Shown piece after piece: positions 8,259-18,120 of a stretch of 64,000 nt of DNA; position 1 is the first letter of the stretch, and each line of letters begins with the position of its first letter. The notes beneath the pieces are model-generated. The model saw nothing but the letters and a program-made list of their open reading frames with translations. It searched no databases and had not been told where the DNA came from. Where the stretch lies: assembly GCF_014196795.1 (NCBI RefSeq), contig NZ_JACIEJ010000013.1, forward strand, positions 1 to 64,000. The letters run 5' to 3'. The position numbers and the translations under genes are program-made. The DNA is from Sagittula marina. GTDB lineage: Bacteria; Pseudomonadota; Alphaproteobacteria; Rhodobacterales; Rhodobacteraceae.

Positions 8259-11011
8259 AGTCCTGCCGTTTTTGCGGCGGCTTTCAGCGTCTTGGCCGCG
8301 TCCTCGGCTGCCTTGAGCGCGCGCGCGAGTGACGGATCGCCCCCGTTCTCTGCAGATGCCTCGACCTCTGCCAGCGCACCCGCCAGCGCGTCCAGCCTGA
8401 AATTCGACGCCGCGCCCCGTATCCTGTGCGCAGCTTTGCGCCGCGCGTCCCCGGATGCGGATCGCAGCGTGTCCAACTCATCCTGAAGGCTGTCCAGAAA
8501 GTCGCGCACGATCAGCGCCGTCGTCTCCGCGCCAAGATCGGCGATGTCGCCGCGCAGGCTGTCCAAAACCCCTTCCGCGCCCTGCGGCACCTCAGCCGGA
8601 GCGCAAAGGGCAAGTAGTTCGGCCAGCGCCCGAGGGGAAATCGGCTTGGTCAAAATGCGCGCCACGTTCAACGCGGCGCGATTTTCATCGTTGTCCTCGA
8701 TCAGATGCGCGGTCAGAGCGACGCGTAAAGGCGCCTCCGTGCGACGTTTGATACGCGCGGCCACCTCCTTGCCGCTGATATCCGGCAGGTCAAGATCGAT
8801 CAGGATCAGATCGAAACGGGTTTCCTCCTCTGCGGCCAGACCCGCAGCACCGTTGGCGGCCTCGCTGACATCGCAGCCCATGCGCTCCAGATACCCACGT
8901 GCGACCATGCGATTGACCTTGTGATCGTCGATGACGAGCACAGCGCAGCCAGCCTCGACCTTTTGCCAGTTTGACGCGTCCTCGGGGATCAGATCCGCGT
9001 CGCCGATCGTCAGGGGGACGGTCAGCGTAAAGCGGCTTCCTACGTCCTTCTCGCTTTCGACGCTGAGCGCGCCGCCCAGGGCCGCCGTCAAGCTGCGCGA
9101 GATCGCAAGTCCGAGGCCCAGACCTTCTACCCCGTCGCGTCTGGCTTGGTCGGTTCTGCTATATTCATCGAATGCGGTTGCCATGGCCTCGCTGGACATG
9201 CCCGCGCCGGTATCGGCCACGGTCATGCTGAGGACAGGCTGGCCGGTTTCGGGCGAAATCGCATGATCGACCAGCAGTGTGACCGAGCCGCGCTCGGTAT
9301 ATTTGACCGCATTGGACAGCAGGTTGATCATCACCTGACGGATCTTGGTGATATCGCCGAACAGGACGGGTGGCGCCGGTTCCGACAGATCAATGACGGC
9401 CTCCAATTGCTTTGAGGCCGCCAGCGATTGCAGATGATGCCCCAGCTGCCCGACAAAGTCGCGCAGCAGGAAATGCACGGGCGTGAGGCGGTCGGCGCGG
9501 CCTTGAGTGTCGGAATAGCTCAGGACGTCATTGGTCAATTCCAAGAGCTCGCATGCCGAGCGATGCGCCGTTCTTACCCTGCCTCGCGCGTCGGGGTCTT
9601 CGGTCTCATCCTCGAGCAAACCGAGCATGCCGATTATTCCGTTGAGCGGCGTGCGTATCTCATGGCTCATGCGCGCGAGAAATTCGGTCTTGCTGCGATC
9701 TGCAGCCTCGGCTTCGGCGCGGGCGACATTCGACAGCTTCATTTCGGTCACGACATCGCCGGTCCGCGCGATGACCGCTTCCTCCAGGTGCGATCGAAGG
9801 CGTGCGGCCTCATGTGCGCGGCGGCGCAGAATGTTCAGGGCCTTTTCCATGCGCCCGATTTCGTCCTGCCCGCTGATAGGCATCGGATCGCCGTATTCGC
9901 CGCCTGCCACAGCAACGATGCGGCCAGACACATTCGCAAGGCGAGTGACCAGCTGCCTGCGCGCATAAAGCCAGAGGACAAATGCGGCGATTGTCGCCGC
10001 GACAACCACCGCCAAAAGCGCGAGGGCAAGCGTGCGCGCGCGGGCCTGGGCCGCCGCAATACCTGCCAATCCTTGTGCCTGTACGTTTTCGCGTGCGATG
10101 CGGGCCCGGTCCGACATCTGGCTGATTGCCTGGCCCAAGCGCCCGCTGTCGGAGGCAATGACAGATTGCAAGGCGGTGCGCCTGGTCTGCTGGTCGATGA
10201 TCCCGCCGGGGGCCAGTGCCCGTCGATAGTCTTGCAGCAGCGCGATTGCGTCCACTTGCGCGGAAGACGAGGGTAGGAACCTTGCGCGCCGCTCTGCCTG
10301 GTCAAGCAGGCTGGATATCTCTGCGCCTATGGCGGCCAAAGCCTCTGGCGCGGTAAGCTCCTTGACCTGCTGGAGTTGCAGGCGCGCGGCGTCCACGGTC
10401 CGCGCCATTTCCGTCACGCGCTCAAACGCAAAGAACGCATCATCAGCAAGGGTGTCGAGTGCTTTCCGCGGATCATCTGCGCCCCCGTCATAGAGCCCGG
10501 CAATCCCGGCCGTTATTCTAAGCCGGGCAAGATCCTTTTGAGCCTCAATCAAGGCGTTGATCGCTGCACCTTGGCTCGCCAGCCTTTTGGCAGATGCCTG
10601 AACGCGGGCGGTCAATTGCAACCTCTCCAGACCACTGCGCCTCATTCTGTCGACGAGATCATTCGCCCGCATCCCCGCGCGCTCTCCCGCGCCCTGCGAG
10701 GTCATCCTTTCGAGTTTCAGCACGCCGGTGCCTATACGGTCGACTGCCTCTTCCAGCGCGGCAGCGATCCGGTCAAGATCTTCTGGCGTGTCTGGCCGCT
10801 CGAACGCTGCGACCAGATTGCCGACACCTTCGGCAGCAGAGCCCACGCGGCTGGCCAGCTCCATCGCCGGGAGGTTGGTATTGATCAGGTCTGTCTGGCT
10901 TTGCGCCAGATAGCGGTTGACGGCTATCGCAACGACACCCACCATGACCGCGAGCGCTGCCATGGCCGACAGAATCTGGATCAAACGCATGTCAAATCTG
11001 GTCTGGCGCAT
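8228..11011 (-). CDS. torS: Hybrid sensor histidine kinase TorS
   Basis: The 927-residue protein has a membrane segment at residues 8-30, a large helical periplasmic sensor to about 320, a second membrane segment near 330-350, a HAMP region, a histidine kinase core (phospho-His in [11 protein letters not shown] near 449), an ATPase domain, a receiver domain near 690-800 with Asp in LIDLDLPD, and a C-terminal Hpt domain with His862 ([11 protein letters not shown]). This is the TorS/ArcB-type phosphorelay order. The neighbours torT and torR support the assignment. Its 5' end overlaps the torT start by 23 bases on the other strand. Confidence 0.9.
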   Translation of the reverse strand: MRQTRFDMRLIQILSAMAALAVMVGVVAIAVNRYLAQSQTDLINTNLPAMELASRVGSAAEGVGNLVAAFERPDTPEDLDRIAAALEEAVDRIGTGVLKLERMTSQGAGERAGMRANDLVDRMRRSGLERLQLTARVQASAKRLASQGAAINALIEAQKDLARLRITAGIAGLYDGGADDPRKALDTLADDAFFAFERVTEMARTVDAARLQLQQVKELTAPEALAAIGAEISSLLDQAERRARFLPSSSAQVDAIALLQDYRRALAPGGIIDQQTRRTALQSVIASDSGRLGQAISQMSDRARIARENVQAQGLAGIAAAQARARTLALALLAVVVAATIAAFVLWLYARRQLVTRLANVSGRIVAVAGGEYGDPMPISGQDEIGRMEKALNILRRRAHEAARLRSHLEEAVIARTGDVVTEMKLSNVARAEAEAADRSKTEFLARMSHEIRTPLNGIIGMLGLLEDETEDPDARGRVRTAHRSACELLELTNDVLSYSDTQGRADRLTPVHFLLRDFVGQLGHHLQSLAASKQLEAVIDLSEPAPPVLFGDITKIRQVMINLLSNAVKYTERGSVTLLVDHAISPETGQPVLSMTVADTGAGMSSEAMATAFDEYSRTDQARRDGVEGLGLGLAISRSLTAALGGALSVESEKDVGSRFTLTVPLTIGDADLIPEDASNWQKVEAGCAVLVIDDHKVNRMVARGYLERMGCDVSEAANGAAGLAAEEETRFDLILIDLDLPDISGKEVAARIKRRTEAPLRVALTAHLIEDNDENRAALNVARILTKPISPRALAELLALCAPAEVPQGAEGVLDSLRGDIADLGAETTALIVRDFLDSLQDELDTLRSASGDARRKAAHRIRGAASNFRLDALAGALAEVEASAENGGDPSLARALKAAEDAAKTLKAAAKTAGLQIDEGSTKR

Positions 11012-12011
11012 CGCCCGACTTTACGGGTGTGTCGGGACAGGCACAATCGCAACGCTTTGCCTTGGTGCGTGCCTTTCTTTGGTTCTTACGCTGGCGCCGA
11101 TACCTCTGCTTGCGGGGCCGTCGCGCCTGATCTGTGTTCTCGTACCTCACTTCAAAGATGAGTACTGGCTGAGCGTCGCATATGGTCTCGAACAGGAGGC
11201 GGCACGGCAAAACGCGGATTTGCTGATGTATGAGGCCGGCGGATACGGCGCGAAAGCGCGGCAGATCGAGCAGCTGGCCGCCTGTGCTGATCGCGGCGTG
11301 GATGCGATCCTGATCGGGGCGGTCACGCAAGACGATCCGGCGCTACGGGATGCTATCGCGGCCAGCGCACATGACGTGCCGATCTTCGGGCTGGTGAACG
11401 ATGTTGAAAGTGATGCGCTGCAGGACCGTATCGGTGTCGACTGGCATGACATGGGACTTATAATCGGGCGTCACTTAGCCACGCTGCATCCCGAAGGCTC
11501 AGAAAAGCAATCGGCGCTTTTGGTCTCCGGTCCACCTCGCTCTGGATGGCCGGCTCTCTTGGAGGCGGGGTTGCGCGACGGGTTGGCCACGAGTGCCGTC
11601 ACGATCATTGACGGATTTGGCGCGGATACAGGATTGCGCCAGCAACTCTCGATCGTAGAAACCGCGCTTATGCTACATCCCGATGCCGACTACCTGATTG
11701 GCAGCGCGCCCGCCATCGAAGCTGCTATGGGACTACGCGCCCGGCCCGGCGATCGCACGTCACCGACGCTCATATCAACATACATCAGCCACACGGTTCT
11801 CCGCGGTTTGAAAAATGGCGCCGTCATGGCGGCCTCCTTTGACGATCCGGCGTTGCAGGGAGAGTTGGCAATCCGGCGCATCGTCGAGGGGGCGGAGGCA
11901 AACCCTGGCCCTGGCCCCCTCGGACCTCAGGTGGTCCTGTTGTCCCGGAGCCCGCAGGATTTTACGCAAATTCGGTTGTCGCCTGCTGATTACTTTCCCG
12001 ACATTCAGTAG
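10989..12011 (+). CDS. torT: Periplasmic sensor partner TorT
   Basis: The 340-residue product has an N-terminal hydrophobic signal (about residues 15-43) and then a periplasmic-binding-protein fold of the sugar-binding type I group (LICVLVPHFKDEYWLSVAYG, then GVDAILIGAV). TorT binds TMAO and, with TorS, starts the signalling cascade. I place the start at 10989 because it is the only ATG that gives a complete signal peptide; an earlier in-frame ATG at 10917 lies deep in torS. The segment WFGXD-like ligand pocket residues cannot be judged by eye. Confidence 0.85.
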   Translation: MSNLVWRIARLYGCVGTGTIATLCLGACLSLVLTLAPIPLLAGPSRLICVLVPHFKDEYWLSVAYGLEQEAARQNADLLMYEAGGYGAKARQIEQLAACADRGVDAILIGAVTQDDPALRDAIAASAHDVPIFGLVNDVESDALQDRIGVDWHDMGLIIGRHLATLHPEGSEKQSALLVSGPPRSGWPALLEAGLRDGLATSAVTIIDGFGADTGLRQQLSIVETALMLHPDADYLIGSAPAIEAAMGLRARPGDRTSPTLISTYISHTVLRGLKNGAVMAASFDDPALQGELAIRRIVEGAEANPGPGPLGPQVVLLSRSPQDFTQIRLSPADYFPDIQ

Positions 12012-12173
12012 CCATCGATCCTCCATGACAAAAAATAAGAGGGATCCGGCCTCTCGGAGCAGATGTCGTTAAATTGCACACACGTCATCTTGAACCAACC
12101 CTCAGAGGGGGCGGCTTCTAAGAGCCATGATTCCAGTCAAGTTCACTCAAATCCCCACAGTGCCTCTACCTCT
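12012..12173. other. Short gap after torT
   Basis: I see no gene or strong hairpin here. Confidence 0.4.
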
Positions 12174-12520
12174 CTAAGGTTGAGCGCTAAAAAGGATACA
12201 AGGGCCTCGAATGCCGGTGAAAATGTCTGACGGGTCGTCTTGCTTAGTCATGTTGCAGGCGCGTGCGACCACCTGTCCGCCAGCGTCCGTAATCTCGCCC
12301 GCCACCGCCTTTGCAGCATCCAGATCCAAGTCGCTGGCCATTATAGACACGCAAGCGTCGGCAAAGGTAAAAGCGATCGCGTGGCCGATGCCTGAATCAG
12401 GTGACACCGGCGAAAGAGTTTTGGCTATATAATTGACAAACAATACTGGGGCTTCTACCTCGCCCTTATGGCAAGGGGCCGCGATGGCGTCGCGGCAGTC
12501 TGCCAGTCTCAATTCATCCA
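12174..12520 (-). pseudogene. Remnant of a short-chain dehydrogenase/reductase
   Basis: The frame at about 12212-12401 reads SGIGHAIAFTFADACVS and then MASDLDLDAAKAVAGEI, the Gly-rich nucleotide loop and second strand of an SDR Rossmann fold. The protein stops soon after ACNMTKQDD, so the catalytic Ser-Tyr-Lys residues are missing, and the first Gly residues of TGxxxGIG are lost. The residues upstream of the loop look unrelated. It is best read as a truncated, non-functional SDR gene. Confidence 0.6.
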
Positions 12521-12583
12521 TCGTCCTGAACGCCCGGACTTTTGCCACGCAATTGCGTGGTCCAGAAGTATGGAGGTGTTCCA

Positions 12584-13549
12584 ATGACCGATTTTGTTTA
12601 CGTCCCGCCACGTTTTTCCCTCGCTGGGACCGCCACGCCGGCTGTGCGTGGAATGCTGTGCATGATTGCCGCGATGCTGCTGCTGCCTTTGGGCGACAGT
12701 CTGGCAAAGCTTCTAACCCGTGCCGTGCATCCGATCGAGGTCACCATGTGGCGGCTTGCTGCGCAGTCTGTATGTCTGGTCCCCGTTGCCATTGTACTGC
12801 GCCGCAGGCTGCGCGGATCCATCCTGTCACCTGTCATCATGCTGTCGGGCGCTCTGCTGGCGATATCCCTCAGCGCGCTGATTAGCGCTTTCGCGGTCAT
12901 GCCTTTGGCCACTGCAATCGCCATCTTTTTTGTCGAGCCGTTGCTGCTGACGCTTCTTGCCGGCCCGCTCCTGGGCGAAGTGCCGGGACGGCGCCGTTTG
13001 ATCGCCGTCGGCATCGGGCTGACCGGCGCCTTGATTGTTATCAGGCCGGGGTTTTCGACCTACGGCTGGGTCACAATCCTGCCGCTGATTTCAGCTCTGG
13101 CTTATGCGCTGAATATGATCGTGCTGCGCAAGGCCTGTGAAACACGCTCCGGGCTGACGGTTCAATGCGGGGCGGCGCTCTATGCCGGGGTGATCGTTGC
13201 GGTGGTCGCACTTGCCGCGCATCTGGTTGGGGCATTGACGTTGACCCCCGCCGCGATTCCCGCTTGGGGCTGGGGCGCAGTCCTGGGCGCGGGTGTTCTG
13301 GCAGCGGTCAGTTTTGTTCTGATCGCCCAAGCCTTTCGCATGGCCGAGGCCAGCAGTCTGGCCTCTTTCCAGTACCTCGAAATTCTGGGCGCGCTCGGCG
13401 TCGGCTATCTGCTGTTTGGTGATCTGCCCGATGCGATGACGTGGCTTGGCGTTTTGATCATCCTCGCCTCGGGGCTGTATGTGTTCCACCGCGAGGGCCA
13501 CGCCGACACCGACACGCGCGCGCCCCGCCGTCGACGCACGACACGCTGA
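12584..13549 (+). CDS. EamA/DMT-family transporter
   Basis: The 321-residue product has about ten hydrophobic segments arranged as two EamA repeats, the usual size and layout of drug/metabolite transporters. The second half holds PLISALAYALNMIVLRKA and the final segment YLLFGDLPDAMTWLG, both typical. The C-terminus is Arg-rich (RRRRTTR) and cytoplasmic. The start at 12584 has a strong ribosome binding site (GGAGGTG at 12572-12578); an earlier in-frame ATG at 12542 lacks one. The substrate is not predictable. Confidence 0.88.
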   Translation: MTDFVYVPPRFSLAGTATPAVRGMLCMIAAMLLLPLGDSLAKLLTRAVHPIEVTMWRLAAQSVCLVPVAIVLRRRLRGSILSPVIMLSGALLAISLSALISAFAVMPLATAIAIFFVEPLLLTLLAGPLLGEVPGRRRLIAVGIGLTGALIVIRPGFSTYGWVTILPLISALAYALNMIVLRKACETRSGLTVQCGAALYAGVIVAVVALAAHLVGALTLTPAAIPAWGWGAVLGAGVLAAVSFVLIAQAFRMAEASSLASFQYLEILGALGVGYLLFGDLPDAMTWLGVLIILASGLYVFHREGHADTDTRAPRRRRTTR

Positions 13550-13996
13550 CCTGCTGCTAAGAGATGGCGGATCGTCGAGGAGACCTTGGAGGACGACGCT
13601 ACAATCTTGGTCGTCGGTTGCCCGAATGGTTTTGCTCATAACCTACTGTATAGTCGGCGGCGCCTGATGCTGGATAGGCGAGCCGACAGTAACATCGGTC
13701 ACAAACCTATGATTTGATACCGTGAGAAGCATTTTCTTACACAGATGCTTGGGGGCGATGGCGTCGCTCTCCTTGTTCTCGTAACCATCCTGAACGCCGG
13801 GATTTGGGTTGCGCATCACGCAACTTGAGGCTTGTAGGCCGTTGATGGTTGATGGCTGGATGCTGCCGCGTCTGGCTTTGTATCATGACCGAGAAAAACA
13901 GTAGCACGGCCGCGTTGATTGGCATTGCTGCATCACGTGCGTTCGTTTTCCGCTGAGCGGTCCTACAAGCTGAATTAAGCTGAAAAGGTAAAAATC
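13550..13996. other. 447-base gap
   Basis: No convincing gene is visible. The stretch is lower in coding character than its flanks and must hold the promoter of the secreted transthyretin-like gene at 13997. I see no strong hairpin. Confidence 0.4.
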
Positions 13997-14386
13997 ATGA
14001 TCCGTACGATTTTTCTTGCTGCGCTCTCCGCCGCTGCCCTGGCGGGCGCCGCACAGGCCGAAGACATCTCGACCCATGTTCTCAATATCTCCACAGGTGA
14101 AGGAGGCGCAGGCATTCCGGTGATGCTGGAGATCGAAAAGGACGGTGAGTGGGCCGAGGTCGGCTCGGGCGTGACCGGAAACAATGGCCGCGTCGAAGGG
14201 TTCGGCGTCGAGGCCGAGGACGCCCAATACCGGCTAACGTTTGATATGACAAAGTATGACGCGAACAAGAAGGAGCCGTTCTTCCCGGAAATTACGGTCA
14301 CCTTCGACGTGCAAGACGCTGAGCGCCACCATCACGTTCCGGTGCTGGTCAGTGCGTATGGCTTCTCGACCTACCTTGGAAACTGA
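13997..14386 (+). CDS. Secreted transthyretin / 5-hydroxyisourate hydrolase-like protein
   Basis: The 129-residue product has a Sec signal peptide (to AQA near residue 21) and a mature part that matches the transthyretin-like fold of HIU hydrolases. It opens with STHVLNISTG, which contains the conserved catalytic His, and has HHHVPVLVSAYGFSTY near the end. Active enzymes end in Tyr-Arg-Gly-Ser; this one ends Tyr-Leu-Gly-Asn, so two residues of the signature are changed. The export and altered tail leave the ureide hydrolysis role uncertain. A signal-bearing GlcG-like gene follows 108 bases downstream in the same direction. Confidence 0.85.
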   Translation: MIRTIFLAALSAAALAGAAQAEDISTHVLNISTGEGGAGIPVMLEIEKDGEWAEVGSGVTGNNGRVEGFGVEAEDAQYRLTFDMTKYDANKKEPFFPEITVTFDVQDAERHHHVPVLVSAYGFSTYLGN

Positions 14387-14494
14387 AACGTTGTGCTTTG
14401 AAGGCCTTAAGGCCTTGACGCTCAATGATCAAGCTTCGCCCCTGGCTTTCGCAAGTGGGCGAGGCGATGTGCCACAAAGCCTATTGGAGCTTAC

Positions 14495-14998
14495 ATGCTT
14501 TCCAAGACAACCCTCGCCACTGCCGCTTTCACCCTATCCGCGACAGCAGCAACAGCACAGGAGTCGGCGTCGATGGATGCCGTGCTGACTCAAGCAAATC
14601 TATCGCCGAGCATGGCCAATGAGATAGCCACGGCTGCGATCGACGCCTGCGCCAAGATCGATCAGACCGCGGTGGTCGCTGTGGTCGACTGCGGTGGCAA
14701 TTTGGTCGCGGTTCAGCGCGGTGACAATGTGGGCCCCCACAACACTGAGGCGGCCCAGCGCAAGGCGTTCACTGCCCTCTCCACCAAAACCAAATCCGGC
14801 GACCTGGCGGAGATCGCCCGTAACGATGCGTCGAGCCAAAACCTGACGACCGTCGATGACCTGCTCCTGCTGGGCGGCGGTGTCCCTGTAAGGCTGGGCG
14901 ATGACGTCATCGGCGCTGTCGGTGTTGCGGGTGCAGGTGGATCCGCCAATGACGAAAGTTGCGCTGTTGAGGCGATCGAGGCCGCTTTGAACGATTAA
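14495..14998 (+). CDS. Secreted GlcG/HbpS-family (heme-binding-like) protein
   Basis: The 167-residue product has a Sec signal peptide (ending ATA near residue 21) and one GlcG/HbpS domain. Evidence is VVAVVDCGGNLVAVQRGD, then RKAFTALSTKT and the Gly-rich LLLLGGGVPVRLGDDVIGAVGVAGAG. Members of this family bind heme or act as accessory proteins, and the family is also common beside glycolate oxidase genes, which are absent here. A perfect 11-bp stem follows the stop. The role is not predictable. Confidence 0.85.
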   Translation: MLSKTTLATAAFTLSATAATAQESASMDAVLTQANLSPSMANEIATAAIDACAKIDQTAVVAVVDCGGNLVAVQRGDNVGPHNTEAAQRKAFTALSTKTKSGDLAEIARNDASSQNLTTVDDLLLLGGGVPVRLGDDVIGAVGVAGAGGSANDESCAVEAIEAALND

Positions 14999-15008
14999 TT
15001 GCATCACT

Positions 15009-15037
15009 CCCGCGACCGATACGTTTTCGGTCGCGGG
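15009..15037 (+). terminator. Hairpin after the GlcG-like gene
   Basis: Arms CCCGCGACCGA (15009-15019) and its exact complement (15027-15037) form an 11-bp GC-rich stem with a 7-base loop, 11 bases past the stop. Only a short weak A/T stretch follows, so termination may need help. Confidence 0.65.
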
Positions 15038-15465
15038 TAAAATACGTGCCAAGAAACCCGTCGAAAGATGGTGCAGCGTTCTCATGGTGCGGCGCAGTCG
15101 CTTAATGCAAGGACAGGTTTTGTACCAAACAGGCCAGCAAAACCCACCGTCAGAATCCAGCTCTTCGCATTTCGCCGTGTAGGATGAGTGTTCTTTGTCA
15201 GAATTAAGGCTTGAATCTATGCTCATGCTGGTGGGGCGAAGCAGCATCATACTCACGCATATTGCTTCGCCGATCAGGTGATGGCTTCCGCGCCTTTGTG
15301 ATCAAAGATGTCCAAAGGCCTAGCAGCTGGGCTGCTCGAAGACTTTGCACCACGCTCCCACTGCGCAAATATGCTGGCGCTCAGGTTTCAATGTCTCCTC
15401 TTTACCGCTGACCTCGATTGAAATGGAAGCTCTCACCCAATTGATCGGCGGGTTCGGCGCCGGAA
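15038..15465. other. 428-base gap between terminator and IS element
   Basis: I find no gene. Short frames on both strands show no family resemblance. Confidence 0.4.
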
Positions 15466-16514
15466 GGCTTTGTTGCACAAATCGGCTGAGGGATTCACTG
15501 TTTGAATCCAGCATGATAGCTTTCTGTCATGAGCAGTTGGTCACCTACGAAGTACAAGACCAGGAACTGGCCTTCGTACAACACGGCGCTGAAGCAGCGC
15601 GGTTCGCTATCGATCTGGTTTGATGCCGAGATGGAATGGTCTGCCCCGGCGACCGGCAGGCGCGGCCGCCAGCGCGAGTTCAGCGATGCGGCAATTCAGG
15701 TTTGTCTTACGATGAAGGTACTGTTTGGTATGCCCCTTCGGCAGACGACGGGGTTCGTCGAAAGCCTGTTGCGACTGGCAGGCCTTGACTGGAAAGTGCC
15801 GGACTTCAGCACCCTGTGTCGCCGCCAGAAGACGCTGAGCGTCGCGATCCCCTATCGCGGAGGAACGGGTCCTTTGCACCTGCTGATCGACGCGACCGGG
15901 ATCAAAGCGGAAGGTGAAGGAGAGTGGAGCGCGCGCAAGCATGGCGGGAGCAAGAAACGCCTGTGGCGCAAGCTTCACCTCGGTATGGACGCGGAAACGC
16001 TGGAGATCCGCGCGGTCGGCGTCACGACAAGCAATGTCGGCGATGCACCCATGCTGCCCGACTTGCTGAAACAAATCTCACCCGACCAGGAGATCGCCAC
16101 CGTCACCGCTGATGGGGCCTATGACACGCGCAGATGCCACAATGTGATTGCCGCTCGAGGTGCCGCAGCCATCATCCCGCCGCGCAAAAATGCCCAACCT
16201 TGGAAACCAACCACGGCGGGCGCTATCGCGCGAAACGAAGCTGTGAGAGCCTGCAAATATCTCGGGCGTGCTTTGTGGCGAAAGTTGACCGGCTATCACC
16301 GACGAAGCCGCGCAGAGACAAAGATGGACTGCGTCAAACTCCTTGGCCAAGGCCTCATGGCCCGAGACTTCGACCGGCAGGTTGCTGAGCTCCAAGTTCG
16401 GATCGCGGTGCTCAATCGCTACACCGCTCTTGGCTACCCGTCACTGAGCCCGTCGGATAAGTGTGTCCGGGGAAAGGGGGCGTCCGTTCACACCACGATT
16501 TGTGCAACAGAGCC
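15466..16514 (+). mobile_element. IS5-family insertion sequence, about 1.05 kb
   Basis: The left end (15466-15483) and right end (16497-16514) are 18-bp terminal inverted repeats with 17 matches, starting GGCTTTGTTGCACAAATC on the left. They enclose an IS5-family transposase frame, and the 1049-base length fits the family. The nine bases on each side (15457-15465 and 16515-16523) do not match, so no target duplication is visible. The copy may have recombined after insertion. Confidence 0.85.
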
Positions 16515-16866
16515 GTTGTCACAACGCAAAGCTGACATCGGCACCACGTCTTTGAACGGCAACAAAGTCCGCACAGCGGACCCTGATTGTTGGAAAATGC
16601 TGCGCGACGCACGAACGACCGCTTCGGTGAAGCTGCGCCGCGGCGTGGTAAACAAGTCCCAAGGTCGGCAATGGGCCGACAACGTAGGGTGTACTGCTTC
16701 AGTCCAAATCGACACCGCCGAGGCGCGGCACATGGACATGCGTCCGGACAAGGGATGCAGCGACAGCGCCCGCGATGGCTCCGAAGAGATGCGCCTCCCA
16801 CGAGACGCCGGGTTGGCCCGGAAGAACGCCCCAGAGAATGGAGCTATAAAGGACACCGACCAGTAG
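15529..16866 (+). pseudogene. IS5-family transposase, frameshifted near its end
   Basis: The frame begins MSSWSPTKYKTRNWPSYN and carries the DDE domain (LIDATGIK, TADGAYDT, and the region RRSRAETKMDCVKLLGQ). Related transposases end soon after TALGIPVTE. Here the text reads TALGYPSLSPSDK, and one base appears missing near 16433. The old stop, TAA at 16458-16460, is out of frame, so the reading frame runs through the right inverted repeat and on to 16866, overlapping the opposite-strand rhomboid gene. The remnant at 45839-46262 keeps the expected ending, which supports this reading. Activity is doubtful. Confidence 0.8.
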
Positions 16867-17298
16867 TGCCGCGCCCAGCGTGATCGGGGAGCGATCCACG
16901 AAGCCGCGCGCGACGAGGAAGCCAAACCAGCCGAAGACCAACCCTGACGCACCGATATGGATGGCGGAGCTTCCGAACAGCCAGACGAGTCCGCCGCCGA
17001 GGCCGATCACCACTGCGTTCACCGGCAGCAAGGCTCGCGTGGTCGTGGCAACCAGCAGCCCACCCATCACCAGGAGAGGCGGCGTATTGGCCATCAGATG
17101 CGCGAAGCTTCCGTGCATCAGCGGCATGGCGACAACGCCATCCAAACCATCGAGCTGCCTGGGGATCAGGCCGAAGGCCGGGTTCAAACCGTAGCCGGCG
17201 ATCCAATTGACGACCTGAACCGCCCAGAGCAGCGCGACAAAAGCGGCAAGCGTTGCGGCGCGCCGCAAGAAAGCGCGCATGTGATCCCGTTTCATCAT
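16699..17298 (-). CDS. Rhomboid-family intramembrane serine protease
   Basis: The 199-residue protein has about six hydrophobic segments. The catalytic Ser118 lies in [14 protein letters not shown] (the GxSG motif) and the partner His170 is in [12 protein letters not shown], so the dyad is intact. Rhomboids cleave transmembrane segments of substrate proteins within the membrane. I choose the ATG at 17298 rather than one 31 codons upstream, because the membrane domain starts soon after. The C-terminus lies 185 bases from the right end of the IS element. Confidence 0.88.
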   Translation of the reverse strand: MMKRDHMRAFLRRAATLAAFVALLWAVQVVNWIAGYGLNPAFGLIPRQLDGLDGVVAMPLMHGSFAHLMANTPPLLVMGGLLVATTTRALLPVNAVVIGLGGGLVWLFGSSAIHIGASGLVFGWFGFLVARGFVDRSPITLGAALLVGVLYSSILWGVLPGQPGVSWEAHLFGAIAGAVAASLVRTHVHVPRLGGVDLD

Positions 17299-17428
17299 GT
17301 TCGCGACAGTAGACGTCCCCACAGCGCCTTCAACAGCTTTCGCGCGCTGCACAGGGTTCCCCTTCCGAGAAAGGGGGTTTGAGGCGGCCAACCTCGGTAC
17401 GGCTCAAGCCAGGAGAATCGCTTCGATC

Positions 17429-17965
17429 TTACACAGTGTTCCCCGGTCGCAGCGGCATGATTTCACGCTCGGGGCGCTTCAGGGCTTCGGCGTATTTGCG
17501 GGCATTGTCATCGATCGTGCTGTGCCACAGCTTCGAGACAAACGCCCGAGCGTCTTGGACCGTCATATCGTTCAGCGATGAGGACAACGCCATGAAGAGC
17601 TCATCCTCGCTGATCGCGGCGGCGCTATGCATGGCGTCCGCGTAAAATGAAGGGTCGTTCAGGACCTGTTGGCTTAGCGGCATCAGCGCGAGGTTCTCTT
17701 CCGGGATCGCCATGAAGATCGTGTCCTGCAGGTCGGTCAGATACGCACGCCGCGAGGTGGACACCGACTTTCCCACCGCCTTGGCCTCCTGATATGCCTG
17801 CCTTGTCCTGTCGAGCTTCGCCCTTGCATGGGTCATGATGACTTCACGCTTTCGGGCGGGTAGCGAAAATCCAGTGCAGCGCTCGATATGAGCAAGGAGT
17901 TCTGCAACCTCTGCCTCAACATCAAAGCTCTCGAACCATGGAACCGTCCCTGATCTAGCCGCCAC
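17429..17965 (-). CDS. Hypothetical protein
   Basis: This 178-residue product has no signal peptide or membrane segment. It is Ala/Leu/Glu-rich and probably helical, with a charged middle (HARAKLDRTRQAYQEAKAVGK). I choose the GTG at 17965: it follows a purine-rich GAGGGCGGG and an AT-rich promoter-like stretch, while the frame upstream is open but lacks coding character. I do not recognise a family. It starts the long minus-strand series of plasmid backbone genes. Confidence 0.6.
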   Translation of the reverse strand: MAARSGTVPWFESFDVEAEVAELLAHIERCTGFSLPARKREVIMTHARAKLDRTRQAYQEAKAVGKSVSTSRRAYLTDLQDTIFMAIPEENLALMPLSQQVLNDPSFYADAMHSAAAISEDELFMALSSSLNDMTVQDARAFVSKLWHSTIDDNARKYAEALKRPEREIMPLRPGNTV

Positions 17966-18120
17966 GCGCCCGCCCTCTATATTACGTGAATATATTATTG
18001 TATCGCATTTGCACCTGATCGCAAGCGGGTGGCGTCCTTCACGCAAACGGACATGGAAAAAGGGGAACCGTGATCCCACGGCTCCCCTTTCGGTTCAGAT
18101 CGTCTCCCCCCGCGCGCCGA

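Noticed and set aside
13720-13770. Weak inverted repeat AAGCAT...ATGCTT
   Set aside because: The arms are only six bases and the loop is long, so it may be chance.
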